Origin: Hymenobacter rigui
GTDB taxonomy: Bacteria > Bacteroidota > Bacteroidia > Cytophagales > Hymenobacteraceae
Direction of reading: 5' to 3'
DNA length: 64,000 bases
Assembly: GCF_003944715.1 (NCBI RefSeq)
Contig: NZ_RWIT01000001.1
Span: 62,001 to 126,000, forward strand
Shown piece after piece: positions 1 to 8,353 of this stretch (position 1 is its first letter; every line of letters starts with the position of its first letter). Below the pieces are notes generated by a model, which did no database searches, was not told where the DNA came from, and saw nothing but the letters and a program-made list of their open reading frames with translations. A program made the translations under genes and the position numbers.

Positions 1-609
1 CCCACCTACCGCTGCCTGTTTCCACAGCCCCCATCCGCCGCTGAAGCCCCCAACTGCGACGCTACCGGCGTGCTGGGCGTGCTGCCCGGCCTGGTGGGCA
101 CGGCCCAGGCCACCGAGGCGCTGAAGGTGCTGCTGGGTATTGGGGAGGTGCTCAGCGGCCGGCTCTGGCTGTTTGATGCGCTGACTTTCCAGACCCGCAC
201 CCTGAAGTTTGCCCGCCGCCCCGAGCAGGCCGCCATTACGCTGGATACCGCCAACCGCACTGACTACGCCGACCTGTGCGGAGTACCCGTGCGCAGTGTT
301 TCGGCGGCGGAACTGCAGGCGCAGCTGGCTTCAGCCCAGCCGCCTTTCCTGCTGGATGTGCGGGAGCCCCACGAGTACGCCGCCGGCCACCTGCCCAACG
401 CCACTCTGCTACCCCTGAGTACGTTGGAAAAAGGTGTAGCTACCCTGCCCAAGCAGCATCCGGTGGTGGTGTACTGCCGCTCCGGCCGGCGCAGCACCCA
501 GGCCATTGAGCGGCTGCAAACGGAGTTCGGCCTGGCTAACCTCATCAACCTGGAAGGTGGCATTCTGGCCTGGGAAGATGCGGCTATGGGTGATGAGGTG
601 GTGAGATGA
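1..609 (+). CDS. ThiF/MoeB-type E1 activating enzyme with C-terminal rhodanese domain (5' truncated)
   Basis: This is the C-terminal part of an E1-like enzyme that adenylates the C-terminus of a ubiquitin-like sulfur carrier, here presumably MoaD, fused to a rhodanese domain as in eukaryotic MOCS3. The reading frame is open from base 1, so the ATP-binding half lies outside the window. The E1 tail is recognised from TYRCLFPQPP followed by GVLGVLPGLVG. The rhodanese domain covers the last ~105 residues, with DVREPHEY and the active-site loop CRSGRRS, whose Cys would carry the persulfide. The Zn-binding Cys pairs of E. coli MoeB are missing: CYRC reads TYRC, and the later CxxC is replaced by RRPEQ. 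The neighbours support a role in Moco synthesis, although ThiS-type sulfur transfer cannot be excluded. Confidence 0.85.
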   Translation, partial: PTYRCLFPQPPSAAEAPNCDATGVLGVLPGLVGTAQATEALKVLLGIGEVLSGRLWLFDALTFQTRTLKFARRPEQAAITLDTANRTDYADLCGVPVRSVSAAELQAQLASAQPPFLLDVREPHEYAAGHLPNATLLPLSTLEKGVATLPKQHPVVVYCRSGRRSTQAIERLQTEFGLANLINLEGGILAWEDAAMGDEVVR

Positions 610-620
610 TTGGTAGAATA

Positions 621-723
621 AGAACGTCATGCTGAGCGAAGTCGAAGCATCTCTCCCGAGGGCAATCAGTTATCAGTGCAACGAAGCGGTAGAGATGCTT
701 CGACTTCGCTCAGCATGACGTTC
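621..723. repeat. Type A inverted repeat (hairpin), copy 1
   Basis: Two perfectly complementary 32-base arms (623-654 and 691-722) enclose a 36-base loop. The left arm opens with AACGTCATGCTGAGCG. The same arm sequence recurs with variations near 8.3, 8.8, 44.1, 51.8 and 61.8 kb. It starts 11 bases after the upstream stop codon, so it could act as a 3' RNA hairpin, but no U-tract follows it. Confidence 0.9.
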
Positions 724-818
724 CACATCAATTGGGGCCTCGCCAAACGGTGCCAATTAAGCAACTTACACAACGACCGGACGCGAATACGCGTCTTTAC
801 GCCTTCTGCCAGTTCTCC

Positions 819-1982
819 ATGCCGCTTACCGTTACCCCGCCGCCCCGTCCCCGTATCCGCTTTGATCGAAATGAGCTGGCGGGTGCGTTCGGTGATTTGG
901 GTACCGATTTGCCCCTGCTCATCGGCATCATTGCGGCCTCCGGCATGGACAGCGCCGGGGTGCTGGTGATGTTCGGGCTGATGCAGGTGTTTTCGGGGCT
1001 GTGGTACGGGATGCCGATGCCGGTGCAGCCGCTCAAAGCGTTTGCCGCCCTGGTTATTGCCCAGAAAATTCCCGGCCGCATCATTTTCGGGGGCGGGCTG
1101 GCTATTGGAGTGAGCATGCTGCTGCTCTCCGTAACCGGGTTGATTGACGCCCTGGCCCGATTGGTGCCCAAGGCCGTTATCCGGGGCATTCAGTTTGGGC
1201 TGGCGTTGCAGCTGGCTACACTGGCGCTCAAAGAGTATGTGCCTGCCGATGGCGTGGCCGGGTTTGCGCTGGCGGCGGCGGCGTTTCTGGTAACGGTGGT
1301 GCTGCTGGGCAACCGGCGCTGGCCGGCCGCCCTGGCCGTGCTGGCATTGGGCGTCACCTATGGCCTGCTTTTCAAGCTGGATGTAGCTACTGCGCACCGG
1401 GCCATTGGCCTGCACCTGCCTGGCTGGCACGTACCGCAGTGGCCCGATATCCTGACCGGGGCCGTGCTGCTGGCGTTGCCCCAGATTCCGCTTTCCCTGG
1501 GCAACTCGGTACTGGCCACCCGGCAGGTGGTGGAAGATTATTTCCCGGAGCGGCCCCTTACGGTGCGGCAAATCAGCTTCACCTACGGCCTCATGAACCT
1601 GTTGAACCCGTTTCTGGGCGGGTTTCCGGTGTGCCACGGCTCGGGCGGCATGGTGGGGCACTACACGTTTGGGGGGCGCACGGGCGGCTCGGTGGTGTTG
1701 TATGGGGTGCTGTTTCTGGTGCTAGGCCTGGGGTTCAGCCAGGGTTTCCAACAGATTGTCCAGATTTTCCCGCTGCCCATTCTGGGGGTGCTACTGCTGT
1801 TTGAAGCCCTCACGCTGGCCACCCTGCTGCGCGATATTGCCGGCTCCCGCTCCGACTTATTGCTGGCATTGCTGGTGGGGCTGTTATGCAGCGGGCTGCC
1901 GTATGGATACCTGGTGGGCCTGCTGGTGGGCACGGCGCTGTACTATGCCATGCAGCGCGGTTGGGTAGGGCTGGGCAAGTAA
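819..1982 (+). CDS. MOT1-family molybdate transporter
   Basis: A 387-residue polytopic membrane protein of the MOT1 family (distantly related to SulP), predicted to import molybdate across the inner membrane. Family hallmarks are visible: GAFGDLGTDLPL near the N-terminus, PMPVQPLKAFAAL in the first third, and VCHGSGGMVGHYTFGGRTGG in the second half. Hydrophobic segments run through the whole length, consistent with about 10-12 helices. I chose the ATG at 819 because the longer open frame from 732 adds 29 non-hydrophobic residues close to the upstream repeat. Its position between an E1-rhodanese gene and the moa/moe genes fits molybdate supply for cofactor synthesis. Tungstate or sulfate transport is less likely. 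Confidence 0.88.
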   Translation: MPLTVTPPPRPRIRFDRNELAGAFGDLGTDLPLLIGIIAASGMDSAGVLVMFGLMQVFSGLWYGMPMPVQPLKAFAALVIAQKIPGRIIFGGGLAIGVSMLLLSVTGLIDALARLVPKAVIRGIQFGLALQLATLALKEYVPADGVAGFALAAAAFLVTVVLLGNRRWPAALAVLALGVTYGLLFKLDVATAHRAIGLHLPGWHVPQWPDILTGAVLLALPQIPLSLGNSVLATRQVVEDYFPERPLTVRQISFTYGLMNLLNPFLGGFPVCHGSGGMVGHYTFGGRTGGSVVLYGVLFLVLGLGFSQGFQQIVQIFPLPILGVLLLFEALTLATLLRDIAGSRSDLLLALLVGLLCSGLPYGYLVGLLVGTALYYAMQRGWVGLGK

Positions 1983-2074
1983 GGAGCAGGCAAAAAATAG
2001 TCGGGGCGTGGGCAACGGAAAGTCAGGCATCCGCATCTGCGCAGGTGTTACAACCTATCCACTGACTTGCCGCT

Positions 2075-3517
2075 ATGCTTCGAATTACCTCCGTTTGGTT
2101 GCTGCTGGCGCTGCTATCCGTTTCTGCCGCCGCGCAAACTGCCCCGGCCGCGTGCGGCTGCCGGCAGGATTTTGAGCAGATGCGGCAGCTTATTGCCACC
2201 AACTACGCCGGCTACCGCGACAAAGTAACGCCCGCCACCCAGCCGCGTCTCGATTCGCTTACGGCCTTGGTGCGGGCCCGCACCGATACGGTCCGGGCCG
2301 CCAATTGCGGGGTTGTACTGTATCAATGGCTCACGTTTTTTCGGGATGGGCACCTGGCCCTGCGCAACGACCAGGTGCCGACGGTAGACTCCGTGGCCAT
2401 TCGGGCGCGTTACGCGGCTACGGAACGGCTGCCCTGGACGCGCGCCTCTTTCCGCGCTTACCTCGACGACCCTACCCGGCCCAAGCAGCCGCTGGAAGGC
2501 ATCTGGCGCGACGCTGGCAACGATTACGCCGTGGGCATTGCGCAGGCTCCCGATGGCCGGTACCAAGGCTTCGTGCTGCGCGCCGACAGCCTGTGGTGGA
2601 TGCCCGGGCAGGTGAAGTTTACCTTTCGGGCCCCCTCCGCCGCGGCCCCGGGCCAGGCCACGTACTACATGCGCAACCATGAGGCGCAGCCACGCGCCGT
2701 TGTGCTGGCTGCCGATGGCCAGCTGGATATGCAGGGAACGAGCTGGTACCGCACGTACCCCCGGCCGGCCAGGCTACCAACTGTGCCGGCCCCATTCAGC
2801 TTCCGGATGCTGGATGATACCACGGCCCTGTACCGTATTGCTTCCTTCGACGGCCAGTACCGCCCCCGCATCGACAGCCTCACCAAAGCCCACGCGGCCG
2901 ACCTGCGGCACACCCGCCTGCTGATTCTGGATCTGCGCGGCAATGGCGGCGGCTCCGATGGCAGCTACCGCTCCCTTACGCCCTACCTCTACACCCAACC
3001 CGTGCGTGAAGTAGGGGCGGCGCTGCTTTCTACCCCTGACAACAACCGCAAGTACAGCGGCACCCTCTACCCCGATATGAGCTGGTTGGAGAAGCGCTAC
3101 TTTGCCAGACTGCAGCGCCGCCTGAATGCGCATGTAGGCGAGTTGGTACCGCAACGGCGCAACGGCCAGCGCACCAGCCTCCGCCGCCAGTCACACCAGC
3201 ATCCCGAAGTAGCCCGCGTGGCCGTGCTGCAGAACCGCAACTGCGCCAGCACTACCGAGCAGTTTCTGCTGGAAGCCCGTCAGAGCCGGAAAACAACGCT
3301 GTTTGGCGAAAACAGCGCCGGGGTGCTCGACTACGCCAATATGCAGTTCCAGCCGCTTTCCTGCTACCGGCTTACCCTGGGCTGGGCCACCTCCCGCAGC
3401 TTTCGCCTCGACCAGCAGGAAGGCATTGATGGCGTAGGTATTGCGCCCGCCGTGCGCCTCAATCCGCAGGCCCCCGATGCCGTAGAACAGGTGCGGGCGT
3501 GGTACCGGCGGAAGTAA
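2075..3517 (+). CDS. Secreted S41-family (C-terminal processing type) peptidase-like protein
   Basis: A 480-residue protein with a clear signal peptide (cleavage after VSAAAQ). The second half carries S41 features: the strand LLILDLRGNGGGSDG around residue 285, and AVLQNRNCASTTEQFLLEA around 385, which supplies the nucleophilic Ser, followed by LFGENSAGVLDY. No PDZ domain is obvious, unlike the CtpA-type protein at 50 kb. The role is probably periplasmic or extracytoplasmic proteolysis with unknown substrate. It stands alone, 92 bases after the molybdate transporter. Family membership is fairly certain, activity is not proven. Confidence 0.8.
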   Translation: MLRITSVWLLLALLSVSAAAQTAPAACGCRQDFEQMRQLIATNYAGYRDKVTPATQPRLDSLTALVRARTDTVRAANCGVVLYQWLTFFRDGHLALRNDQVPTVDSVAIRARYAATERLPWTRASFRAYLDDPTRPKQPLEGIWRDAGNDYAVGIAQAPDGRYQGFVLRADSLWWMPGQVKFTFRAPSAAAPGQATYYMRNHEAQPRAVVLAADGQLDMQGTSWYRTYPRPARLPTVPAPFSFRMLDDTTALYRIASFDGQYRPRIDSLTKAHAADLRHTRLLILDLRGNGGGSDGSYRSLTPYLYTQPVREVGAALLSTPDNNRKYSGTLYPDMSWLEKRYFARLQRRLNAHVGELVPQRRNGQRTSLRRQSHQHPEVARVAVLQNRNCASTTEQFLLEARQSRKTTLFGENSAGVLDYANMQFQPLSCYRLTLGWATSRSFRLDQQEGIDGVGIAPAVRLNPQAPDAVEQVRAWYRRK

Positions 3518-3649
3518 GTAGCCCAGGCTGCTCAGGCCATGCCGGGTGGTGCTGTCAGCTACTTGTTGACTACCTTGCGGCCCCGGCTCCCCATTCATAT
3601 ACCCGCAGGAGTTGTCAGGCCATTACGCCCCGGGAACAGGTGCCCGCGT

Positions 3650-3952
3650 ATGGAAGAACGAATACTCTGTCAGGTCTGGAAAACGGTGCGTATTGAAGCT
3701 GGTCCACAACCGTTTCAGGGCTACTGGAGCATGGGCGAAGGTGTAGTGTTTGACTTCAGCACGCTCAACCAGCCAACCTCCCCGACCACCGGCTGGGTAA
3801 AGCAGGCCGGCAGAATTGTGCAGGCCGGCAATGAAACGGCCCTGCACCTGCTCATCCGGTCCGTTACCGCGCAACACCTGACGCTGGAGCTGCACATGCA
3901 CTACGCCGGCGAGGCCCGCCATACCCTCACGCTGCACCTGGTGCCGGGGTAG
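3650..3952 (+). CDS. Small hypothetical protein, possibly a beta-barrel fold
   Basis: A 100-residue frame beginning MEERILCQVW. I do not recognise it. It has no signal peptide or membrane segment; alternating polar and hydrophobic residues and a final LTLELHMHYAGEARHTLTL suggest a small beta-rich protein, loosely lipocalin-like. I chose the start at 3650 over 3539 because the preceding 37 codons are rich in Pro and Arg and look non-coding. Its stop codon TAG is the first word of the D1 repeat. An antisense frame of similar length covers the same bases, so coding status is only moderately supported. Confidence 0.45.
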   Translation: MEERILCQVWKTVRIEAGPQPFQGYWSMGEGVVFDFSTLNQPTSPTTGWVKQAGRIVQAGNETALHLLIRSVTAQHLTLELHMHYAGEARHTLTLHLVPG

Positions 3953-4078
3953 TAGTGAGGGTTTGGTAGTGAGTATTGGGTATCAAGTAGTGAGTAACAG
4001 AAGCTAGTCGCAAAACGCCTGAGGCGTCTGTTACTCAGTACTAACGTCTCACTACTCAATATCTGCTACTCACCACTA
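3950..4078. repeat. Type D word repeat (TAGTGAGTA), copy 1, between convergent genes
   Basis: The left arm consists of irregular copies of TAGTGAG (TAGTAGTGAGG, GGTAGTGAGTATT, AAGTAGTGAGTAACAG). The right arm carries their complements (CTGTTACTCAGTACT, CTCACTACTCA, CTACTCACCACTA). The element begins exactly on the TAG stop of the plus-strand gene and ends on the TAG stop of the minus-strand gene. It could fold as a long imperfect hairpin and serve as a bidirectional 3' end. Confidence 0.85.
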
Positions 4079-4885
4079 ATCCGGCTGGGAGGGCACGAAC
4101 TCGGGAGGGGCGGTGCTGGCTTTGCGGCTCAGGCGGTAGATGACGGACAGAGCCACGTTGTTTTTGGCCACGGTGGTCTGGGGCGTAAACACGTTCTGCC
4201 GGTAGCTGGCGGCGGTGTAGTTGGCCTGGTTCAGCCAGCCGGCCTGCACCGTCAGGTGCTTATCGAACTGGTAGCCCAGGCCTGCAAACAGGCGGTTGCG
4301 CTCAAAAAACGGTCCTCGTGGGTTGAAGAATACCTCGTCATACACCGTCAGGAACACGGTATGGTCGGTGAAGGTGGGATGGTTGAGGGGCAGCAGCGTA
4401 TTGAAGCGGTAGCGCAGGCGGGTGCGGTAGCGGCGCTGGCCCGCGGGCACCACGTCGTCGCGGAAGCGAAACCAGCGTTCTTCCATGCGGTAGCGGTGCT
4501 CCAGCTTAAGCCGGGACGTCAGCTGGGTGAGGGTGAGCTGCTGCCACAGGCGGCCTTCCACGTTCAAGGGGCCGGCGCTCAGGTCGCGGTAGTCGGCGGT
4601 GGAGTAGCGGCCCCCGGCCAACATCAGCGTGAAGTTCTTGGCCACGTCGTAGCTCACGCCGCCCTTCAGCTCGGTGTAGAAAAACTGCCGGCCCAGGCCG
4701 TTGGCGCGGGTCTGTACCTCGGCGTAGCCACCCCAGTGCTTGGGGCCGCCGGGCAGCACCACGGTGCCGATAAGCCAGGTGCCCACCTGGCGGTCGGGCA
4801 CGGCGTTGGTCTGAGCCGGGGCGGCAAGCGGCAGCAGGCCCAGCAGGCTGGTGAGCAGAATCGGGTGATGGGAAGAGGGCAGCAT
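4076..4885 (-). CDS. DUF2490 family secreted protein
   Basis: A 269-residue protein with signal peptide (LLPLAAPAQ) followed by a beta-rich body typical of DUF2490: WLIGTVVLP, LMLAGGRYSTADYRD, SRLKLEHRYRMEERWF, RTRLRYRFN, and a terminal NNVALSVIYRLSRKA strand. Such proteins resemble outer-membrane barrels of unknown role. The ATG at 4885 was preferred because it begins directly before the signal peptide; the upstream start at 4954 would add 23 Arg-rich residues. It is transcribed divergently from the SnoaL-like gene, and its stop codon lies inside the D1 repeat. Confidence 0.8.
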   Translation of the reverse strand: MLPSSHHPILLTSLLGLLPLAAPAQTNAVPDRQVGTWLIGTVVLPGGPKHWGGYAEVQTRANGLGRQFFYTELKGGVSYDVAKNFTLMLAGGRYSTADYRDLSAGPLNVEGRLWQQLTLTQLTSRLKLEHRYRMEERWFRFRDDVVPAGQRRYRTRLRYRFNTLLPLNHPTFTDHTVFLTVYDEVFFNPRGPFFERNRLFAGLGYQFDKHLTVQAGWLNQANYTAASYRQNVFTPQTTVAKNNVALSVIYRLSRKASTAPPEFVPSQPD

Positions 4886-4969
4886 CAGGGCCCGAAGGTA
4901 GAAAACCCGCGGGGCTCCACCCAAGCGCAAGCTCCTGCGTACAGCCAACTGCATCCAACCTTCCTTCTC

Positions 4970-5353
4970 ATGGCATCACCCGAGCAGAACAAACAAACGG
5001 CCATTGCCTTCTACCAGCTGATGTTCAACGACTGCCAGCCCGCCGAAGCCATCCGGTGCTATGCGGGCGACGAGTACATCCAGCACAACCCCCACGTGGC
5101 CGACGGCAAGCAGGGCTTCATCGACTACTTCGAGCGGATGCAGCGCGAGTACCCCGGCAAGCACGTCACCATCAAGCGGGCCCTGGCCGAAGCCGACCAC
5201 GTAGTGCTGCACTGCCACCAGCACTGGCCCCACGACCACGACTACGCCGGCATCGACATCTTCCGCTTCGACGAAGCCGGCAAAATCGTGGAGCACTGGG
5301 ACGTGTTGCAGGTGATTCCCGCCGAGGATAAAAGCGGCAACGGCATGTTTTGA
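4970..5353 (+). CDS. SnoaL-like/NTF2-fold protein
   Basis: A 127-residue cytoplasmic protein of the SnoaL-like polyketide-cyclase/NTF2 superfamily. Diagnostic stretches are DEYIQHNPHVADGKQGFIDY, VLHCHQHWPHDHDYAGIDIF and AGKIVEHWDVLQVIP, where the conserved His/Asp residues line the cavity. Members often act on small molecules, but many have no known substrate. The ATG at 4970 starts the family's usual length; a much longer open frame from 4256 is the antisense of the DUF2490 gene. The stop TGA coincides with the first bases of repeat D2. Confidence 0.82.
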   Translation: MASPEQNKQTAIAFYQLMFNDCQPAEAIRCYAGDEYIQHNPHVADGKQGFIDYFERMQREYPGKHVTIKRALAEADHVVLHCHQHWPHDHDYAGIDIFRFDEAGKIVEHWDVLQVIPAEDKSGNGMF

Positions 5354-5454
5354 GTAGTTAGACGTGAGTATCTAGTAGTTAGATTTTCTTCATCTGTTTG
5401 ATCATCATGTTGTCGATGATTTTCTACATACTCACTACTCACTACTGATATCTA
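5351..5454. repeat. Type D word repeat, copy 2, between convergent genes
   Basis: The left arm starts on the TGA stop of the SnoaL-like gene (TGAGTAGTTAGACGTGAGTA). The right arm (TACTCACTACTCACTACTGA, then TATCTA) ends on the stop of the minus-strand hydrolase. The word content matches copy 1 and the stop-to-stop placement is the same. The centre also holds ATCATCATGTTGTCGATGAT, a small imperfect inverted repeat. Confidence 0.8.
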
Positions 5455-6252
5455 CTCCGCAAGCACCTGCCGGATGGCGCGCTGGTAGTCGGGGTTGTCG
5501 GTCATGCCGTTGTGGCCCGCACCGGGTAGGGTGATGAACTGGTCGCGGGGCTTGAGCTGCTGCCGGAGCCGGGCCGTGGAGGTGGGGCTGATAACCTCGT
5601 CCTGGTCGCCGTGGAAGATGACGATGGGGGCCGATACGCGAGACAACACCTCATCGGTGGCCAGTGGGTAGCGTACGATGAAGGGCGGAACCCAGGGATA
5701 GTGCTGGCGCGCCATGGCCCGCATGCTGGCGTAGGGGGCCTGCAGCACCAGCAGGCGCGGGTGGTGCCGGGCGGCCAGCCACGCCGCCGGCCCGGTGCCC
5801 AGCGAGTAGCCTAGCAGTATGGTTTGGCCTTCCGCGAATTCGCGCGTGAGTTGCTGGTAGGCCATGTCCACGTCGGCGAGCAGCTGGGCCTGGCTGCTGA
5901 TGCGGCCCCCGCTTTTGCCGTAGCCCCGGTAATCGAGCAGGAACACGCTGTAGCCCAGCCGGGTGTAGGTGGCCGCCACCTCGCCCCAGCTATCCAGGGC
6001 CCCGCCGTTGCCGTGCAGGTAGAAAATCAAGCCTTCGGAAGCGGAATCGGCCGGGAACAGCAGGCCGTGCAGGCGGGTGCCGTCGGCCGTCGGAATCCAC
6101 CGCTCCTCAAACCGGTTGCTGAACCGGAAACGGTAATTGGCCGGTAGTTTAGCGGGGAAGAACAGCAGCCGCTCCTGCTGAAAATACAGCAGCACGCACA
6201 CCGCCACGTACAGCGCCGCCCCCACACCCAGTATCCAGAATAATACCTTCAT
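5452..6252 (-). CDS. Membrane-anchored alpha/beta hydrolase (BEM46/S33-like)
   Basis: A 266-residue serine hydrolase with an N-terminal membrane anchor (FWILGVGAALYVAVCVLLYF). The oxyanion region is YLHGNGGALDSWG, then DYRGYGKSGG, and the nucleophile elbow is GYSLGTG. The acid and base are likely in FHGDQDEVI and GAGHNGMTD. The protein matches the BEM46/YfhR-type group of unknown substrate. It is monocistronic, convergent with the SnoaL-like gene, with the D2 repeat between the two stop codons. Confidence 0.85.
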   Translation of the reverse strand: MKVLFWILGVGAALYVAVCVLLYFQQERLLFFPAKLPANYRFRFSNRFEERWIPTADGTRLHGLLFPADSASEGLIFYLHGNGGALDSWGEVAATYTRLGYSVFLLDYRGYGKSGGRISSQAQLLADVDMAYQQLTREFAEGQTILLGYSLGTGPAAWLAARHHPRLLVLQAPYASMRAMARQHYPWVPPFIVRYPLATDEVLSRVSAPIVIFHGDQDEVISPTSTARLRQQLKPRDQFITLPGAGHNGMTDNPDYQRAIRQVLAE

Positions 6253-6325
6253 AGTAGGTCAAGGATACCAGATTTACACGGGATACTATATGGTCACACC
6301 AGTTTTATGCACGATGGAGGCAGCC

Positions 6326-6414
6326 TGTAAATACGTGACACTTCGTGTCTCAGCGTTGGCCGATTTCGTTCGGACGGCGCATCCGAGGAGACGCGAAGTG
6401 TCGCGTCTCTACAC
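6326..6414. repeat. Type C inverted repeat (GAGACGCGA...TCTC), copy 1
   Basis: The left arm GTGACACTTCGTGTCTC and right arm GAGACGCGAAGTGTCGCGTCTC are imperfect inverted copies separated by about 37 bases. Each arm is itself a small palindrome (CACTTCGTG; CGCGAAGTGTCGCG). The element lies between the hydrolase start and the stop of the DUF1294 gene. A short open frame across it (6290-6478) is not credible. A second copy sits near 12.1 kb. Confidence 0.8.
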
Positions 6415-6472
6415 TGCTCAGCGAATGACCACAAAGGGCTTCTTTTCAGTCAGTAGTTTGTATTCGCCACAG

Positions 6473-6751
6473 CTATAGTGACACCGGCAGGTACGTCCAT
6501 ATAAAATAGAGCGCCGCGCCTTGCAGCAGCGTCAGCAGCAGCGTGATGCTCCAGAAGGCGGCTTTGCGGTTTTTGTGGTGCAGCAGCAGGATGGCTGCCC
6601 ACGCGCCGGGGGCCGCGCCGGGTAGCGTGGCGAGGTGCAGCGTTTTTTCCGGGATGCGCCGCTCTCCGCGCCGGGCTTTCCGTTTATCGAGGGCGAACAG
6701 CAGGAAGCACAGCAGGTTGAAAAACAGCAGGCTGATCAGGAGTACGGTCAT
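6473..6751 (-). CDS. DUF1294 family small membrane protein
   Basis: A 92-residue protein with three hydrophobic stretches (LLISLLFFNLLCFLLFALD; GAWAAILLLHH; FWSITLLLTLLQGAALYFIW). The motifs DKRKAR, RRIPEKTLHLATLPGAAPGA and HHKNRKAAF are typical of DUF1294, a family of unknown function sometimes fused to cold-shock domains. It is complete for the family. It lies just downstream of moaA on the same strand, separated by about 50 bases, so it may be co-transcribed. Confidence 0.88.
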   Translation of the reverse strand: MTVLLISLLFFNLLCFLLFALDKRKARRGERRIPEKTLHLATLPGAAPGAWAAILLLHHKNRKAAFWSITLLLTLLQGAALYFIWTYLPVSL

Positions 6752-6801
6752 GGGGGGAGGCGAAACGGGCGGAGCCGCAAGTTACGCGTCGACGGTTCTG
6801 C

Positions 6802-7818
6802 TTACCCCCCAATCGTACTCATCGACTCAAAGCTGAGCTGGTGCACAGGGCGCTGGCTTTCGGCCTCGAAGCCATTAGCGGCGCGGTTGCGGAACGCCGA
6901 TTTCAGGGCGTCGGCAATCTGCTCATCCGAGGAACCGCCGCGCAGCAAAGCCCGAATATCGAGCACGCCCTGGTCGTAGAGGCAGGTTTTGAGGCCGCCC
7001 TCGGCCGTGAGGCGGATGCGGTTGCAAGTGCCGCAGAAGGTGCGCGAGTAGGCCGCAATGATGCCCAGGCGGCCCTGATGGCCGGCTACGGTATAGTGCG
7101 AGGCCGTGTCGCCGGAGCGGGTGGGCACCGGCGTCAGCTCGCCCAGGTTCAGCGCCAGATGCTCGCGGATGCGGTTGTGATTCCAGGGCAGTGTGGCGGG
7201 CGTGGCTTCGTGGCTGTGGCCATTAAAGGGCATTTCCTCGATGAAGCGCACATCCACCGGCAGGTCGCGGGTCAGCTCGGCCAAGGGCAGCAGGTCCTGG
7301 GTGTTCTGCCCGTCCATTACCACCGCGTTGATTTTCACCCGGATGCCGGCCGCCAGCAGCGCGTATAGCGTGTCGAGCACGCGGGGCAGCTCGTCGCGGC
7401 GGGTGATGCTGGCGAAACGGGCCCGGTCGAGGGTGTCGAGGCTCAGGTTCACGGCTTTCAGGCCCATGCGGGCCAACTCGGGCACGTGGGGCGCGGTGAG
7501 CACGCCGTTGGTGGTCATGGTCAGCTCCGTGATGCCCGGAATCTGGCTGAGGCGGTCCATGAACGGCACCAGGTCGCGGCGCACGAACGGCTCCCCGCCC
7601 GTGAGGCGCACTTTGCGCACACCCAGGCCGGCCATGATGGCTACCAGCCGTTCCATTTCCTCATAGGTCAGCAGCTCCTGCTTGGGCAGGTACTTGATGC
7701 CTTCCTCGGGCATGCAGTAGAAGCAGCGCAGGTTGCACCGGTCCGTGACGGCCAGCCGCAGGTATTCCAGCGGGCGACCATGGTTATCAAACAGAACGGA
7801 GGGTACAGCAGCAGACAT
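6802..7818 (-). CDS. moaA: GTP 3',8-cyclase MoaA
   Basis: A 338-residue radical-SAM enzyme that converts GTP to 3',8-cyclo-GTP, the first Moco step with MoaC. The radical-SAM cluster ligands are C28, C32 and C35 (CNLRCFYC). The C-terminal cluster that binds substrate is FCGTCNRIRL followed by LKTCLYDQG. The protein ends in the Gly-Gly dipeptide that is conserved and essential in MoaA. LTGGEPFVRRDL is the SAM-binding GGE segment. It is divergent from moaD with a 187-base spacer. Confidence 0.97.
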   Translation of the reverse strand: MSAAVPSVLFDNHGRPLEYLRLAVTDRCNLRCFYCMPEEGIKYLPKQELLTYEEMERLVAIMAGLGVRKVRLTGGEPFVRRDLVPFMDRLSQIPGITELTMTTNGVLTAPHVPELARMGLKAVNLSLDTLDRARFASITRRDELPRVLDTLYALLAAGIRVKINAVVMDGQNTQDLLPLAELTRDLPVDVRFIEEMPFNGHSHEATPATLPWNHNRIREHLALNLGELTPVPTRSGDTASHYTVAGHQGRLGIIAAYSRTFCGTCNRIRLTAEGGLKTCLYDQGVLDIRALLRGGSSDEQIADALKSAFRNRAANGFEAESQRPVHQLSFESMSTIGG

Positions 7819-8005
7819 AAGCGAAGGGGCAAAATACCGGCTGCGGGGTCCGCGCCGTCAAACAAACAACGTAAATAAGCCTTTTGCGTTCGGGTAAACT
7901 GCGCCGGCCCGAAAAGAGGCGGCCAGGTTGGCCTCCTTACCCGATCTTGCAACGGCTCTGGCCCCGGGGCGGCCGCCTTTCTGAACAAGAACTACTAGAT
8001 AACCA

Positions 8006-8248
8006 ATGAACCTGAAAATTGCTTTGTTTGGCATTGCCCGCGAAATCGTGGGGCAGCCCACACTAGAGGTTTCCGCGCCCGAAGGCCAGTCGGCCCAGGG
8101 CCTGCTCCAGAGCCTGCATGCTCGCTACCCCGAGCTGGCCCGCCTCAGCAGCCTGGCCGTAGCCGTCAACAACGAGTATGCTGCCGACGATACCCCGCTG
8201 CAGGAGCGCGACGAAATAGCCCTGATTCCGCCGGTAAGCGGTGGGTAA
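8006..8248 (+). CDS. moaD: Molybdopterin synthase sulfur carrier subunit MoaD
   Basis: An 80-residue ubiquitin-fold protein ending in PPVSGG. The terminal Gly-Gly is adenylated by the E1 enzyme and converted to a thiocarboxylate that donates sulfur to cyclic pyranopterin. LKIALFGIAREIVG and DEIALIPPVSGG are family signatures. It lies directly upstream of moaE on the same strand, and the two proteins form the heterotetrameric synthase. Confidence 0.95.
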   Translation: MNLKIALFGIAREIVGQPTLEVSAPEGQSAQGLLQSLHARYPELARLSSLAVAVNNEYAADDTPLQERDEIALIPPVSGG

Positions 8249-8295
8249 TTTCCGCGTCAGTTGCTAGTTGTTGGTTGTCAGTTTTTAGGCAGTCC

Positions 8296-8333
8296 AGAAC
8301 GTCATGCTGAGCTTGCCGAAGCATCTCTACCTC
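8296..8333 (+). repeat. Type A repeat, single left arm, between moaD and moaE
   Basis: Only one arm of the type A element is present: AGAACGTCATGCTGAGCTTG, then CCGAAGCATCTCTACC. No complementary arm follows before moaE. The arm is read in frame by the longest possible moaE frame (start at 8261), giving ERHAELAEASLPQ, which is not part of any MoaE family sequence. Confidence 0.8.
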
Positions 8334-8353
8334 AAGTCAATCCCATTCTTCCC

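Noticed and set aside
666..1661. 331-codon open frame on the minus strand
   Set aside because: It is antisense to the MOT1 transporter and starts in a type A repeat; the product is Gln/His-rich without a domain.
4256..4969. Long N-terminal extension of the SnoaL-like protein
   Set aside because: The region is antisense to the DUF2490 gene; the ATG at 4970 gives a complete NTF2-fold protein.
6290..6478. Short open frame between the hydrolase and DUF1294 genes
   Set aside because: It is made of the type C repeat and has no protein features.
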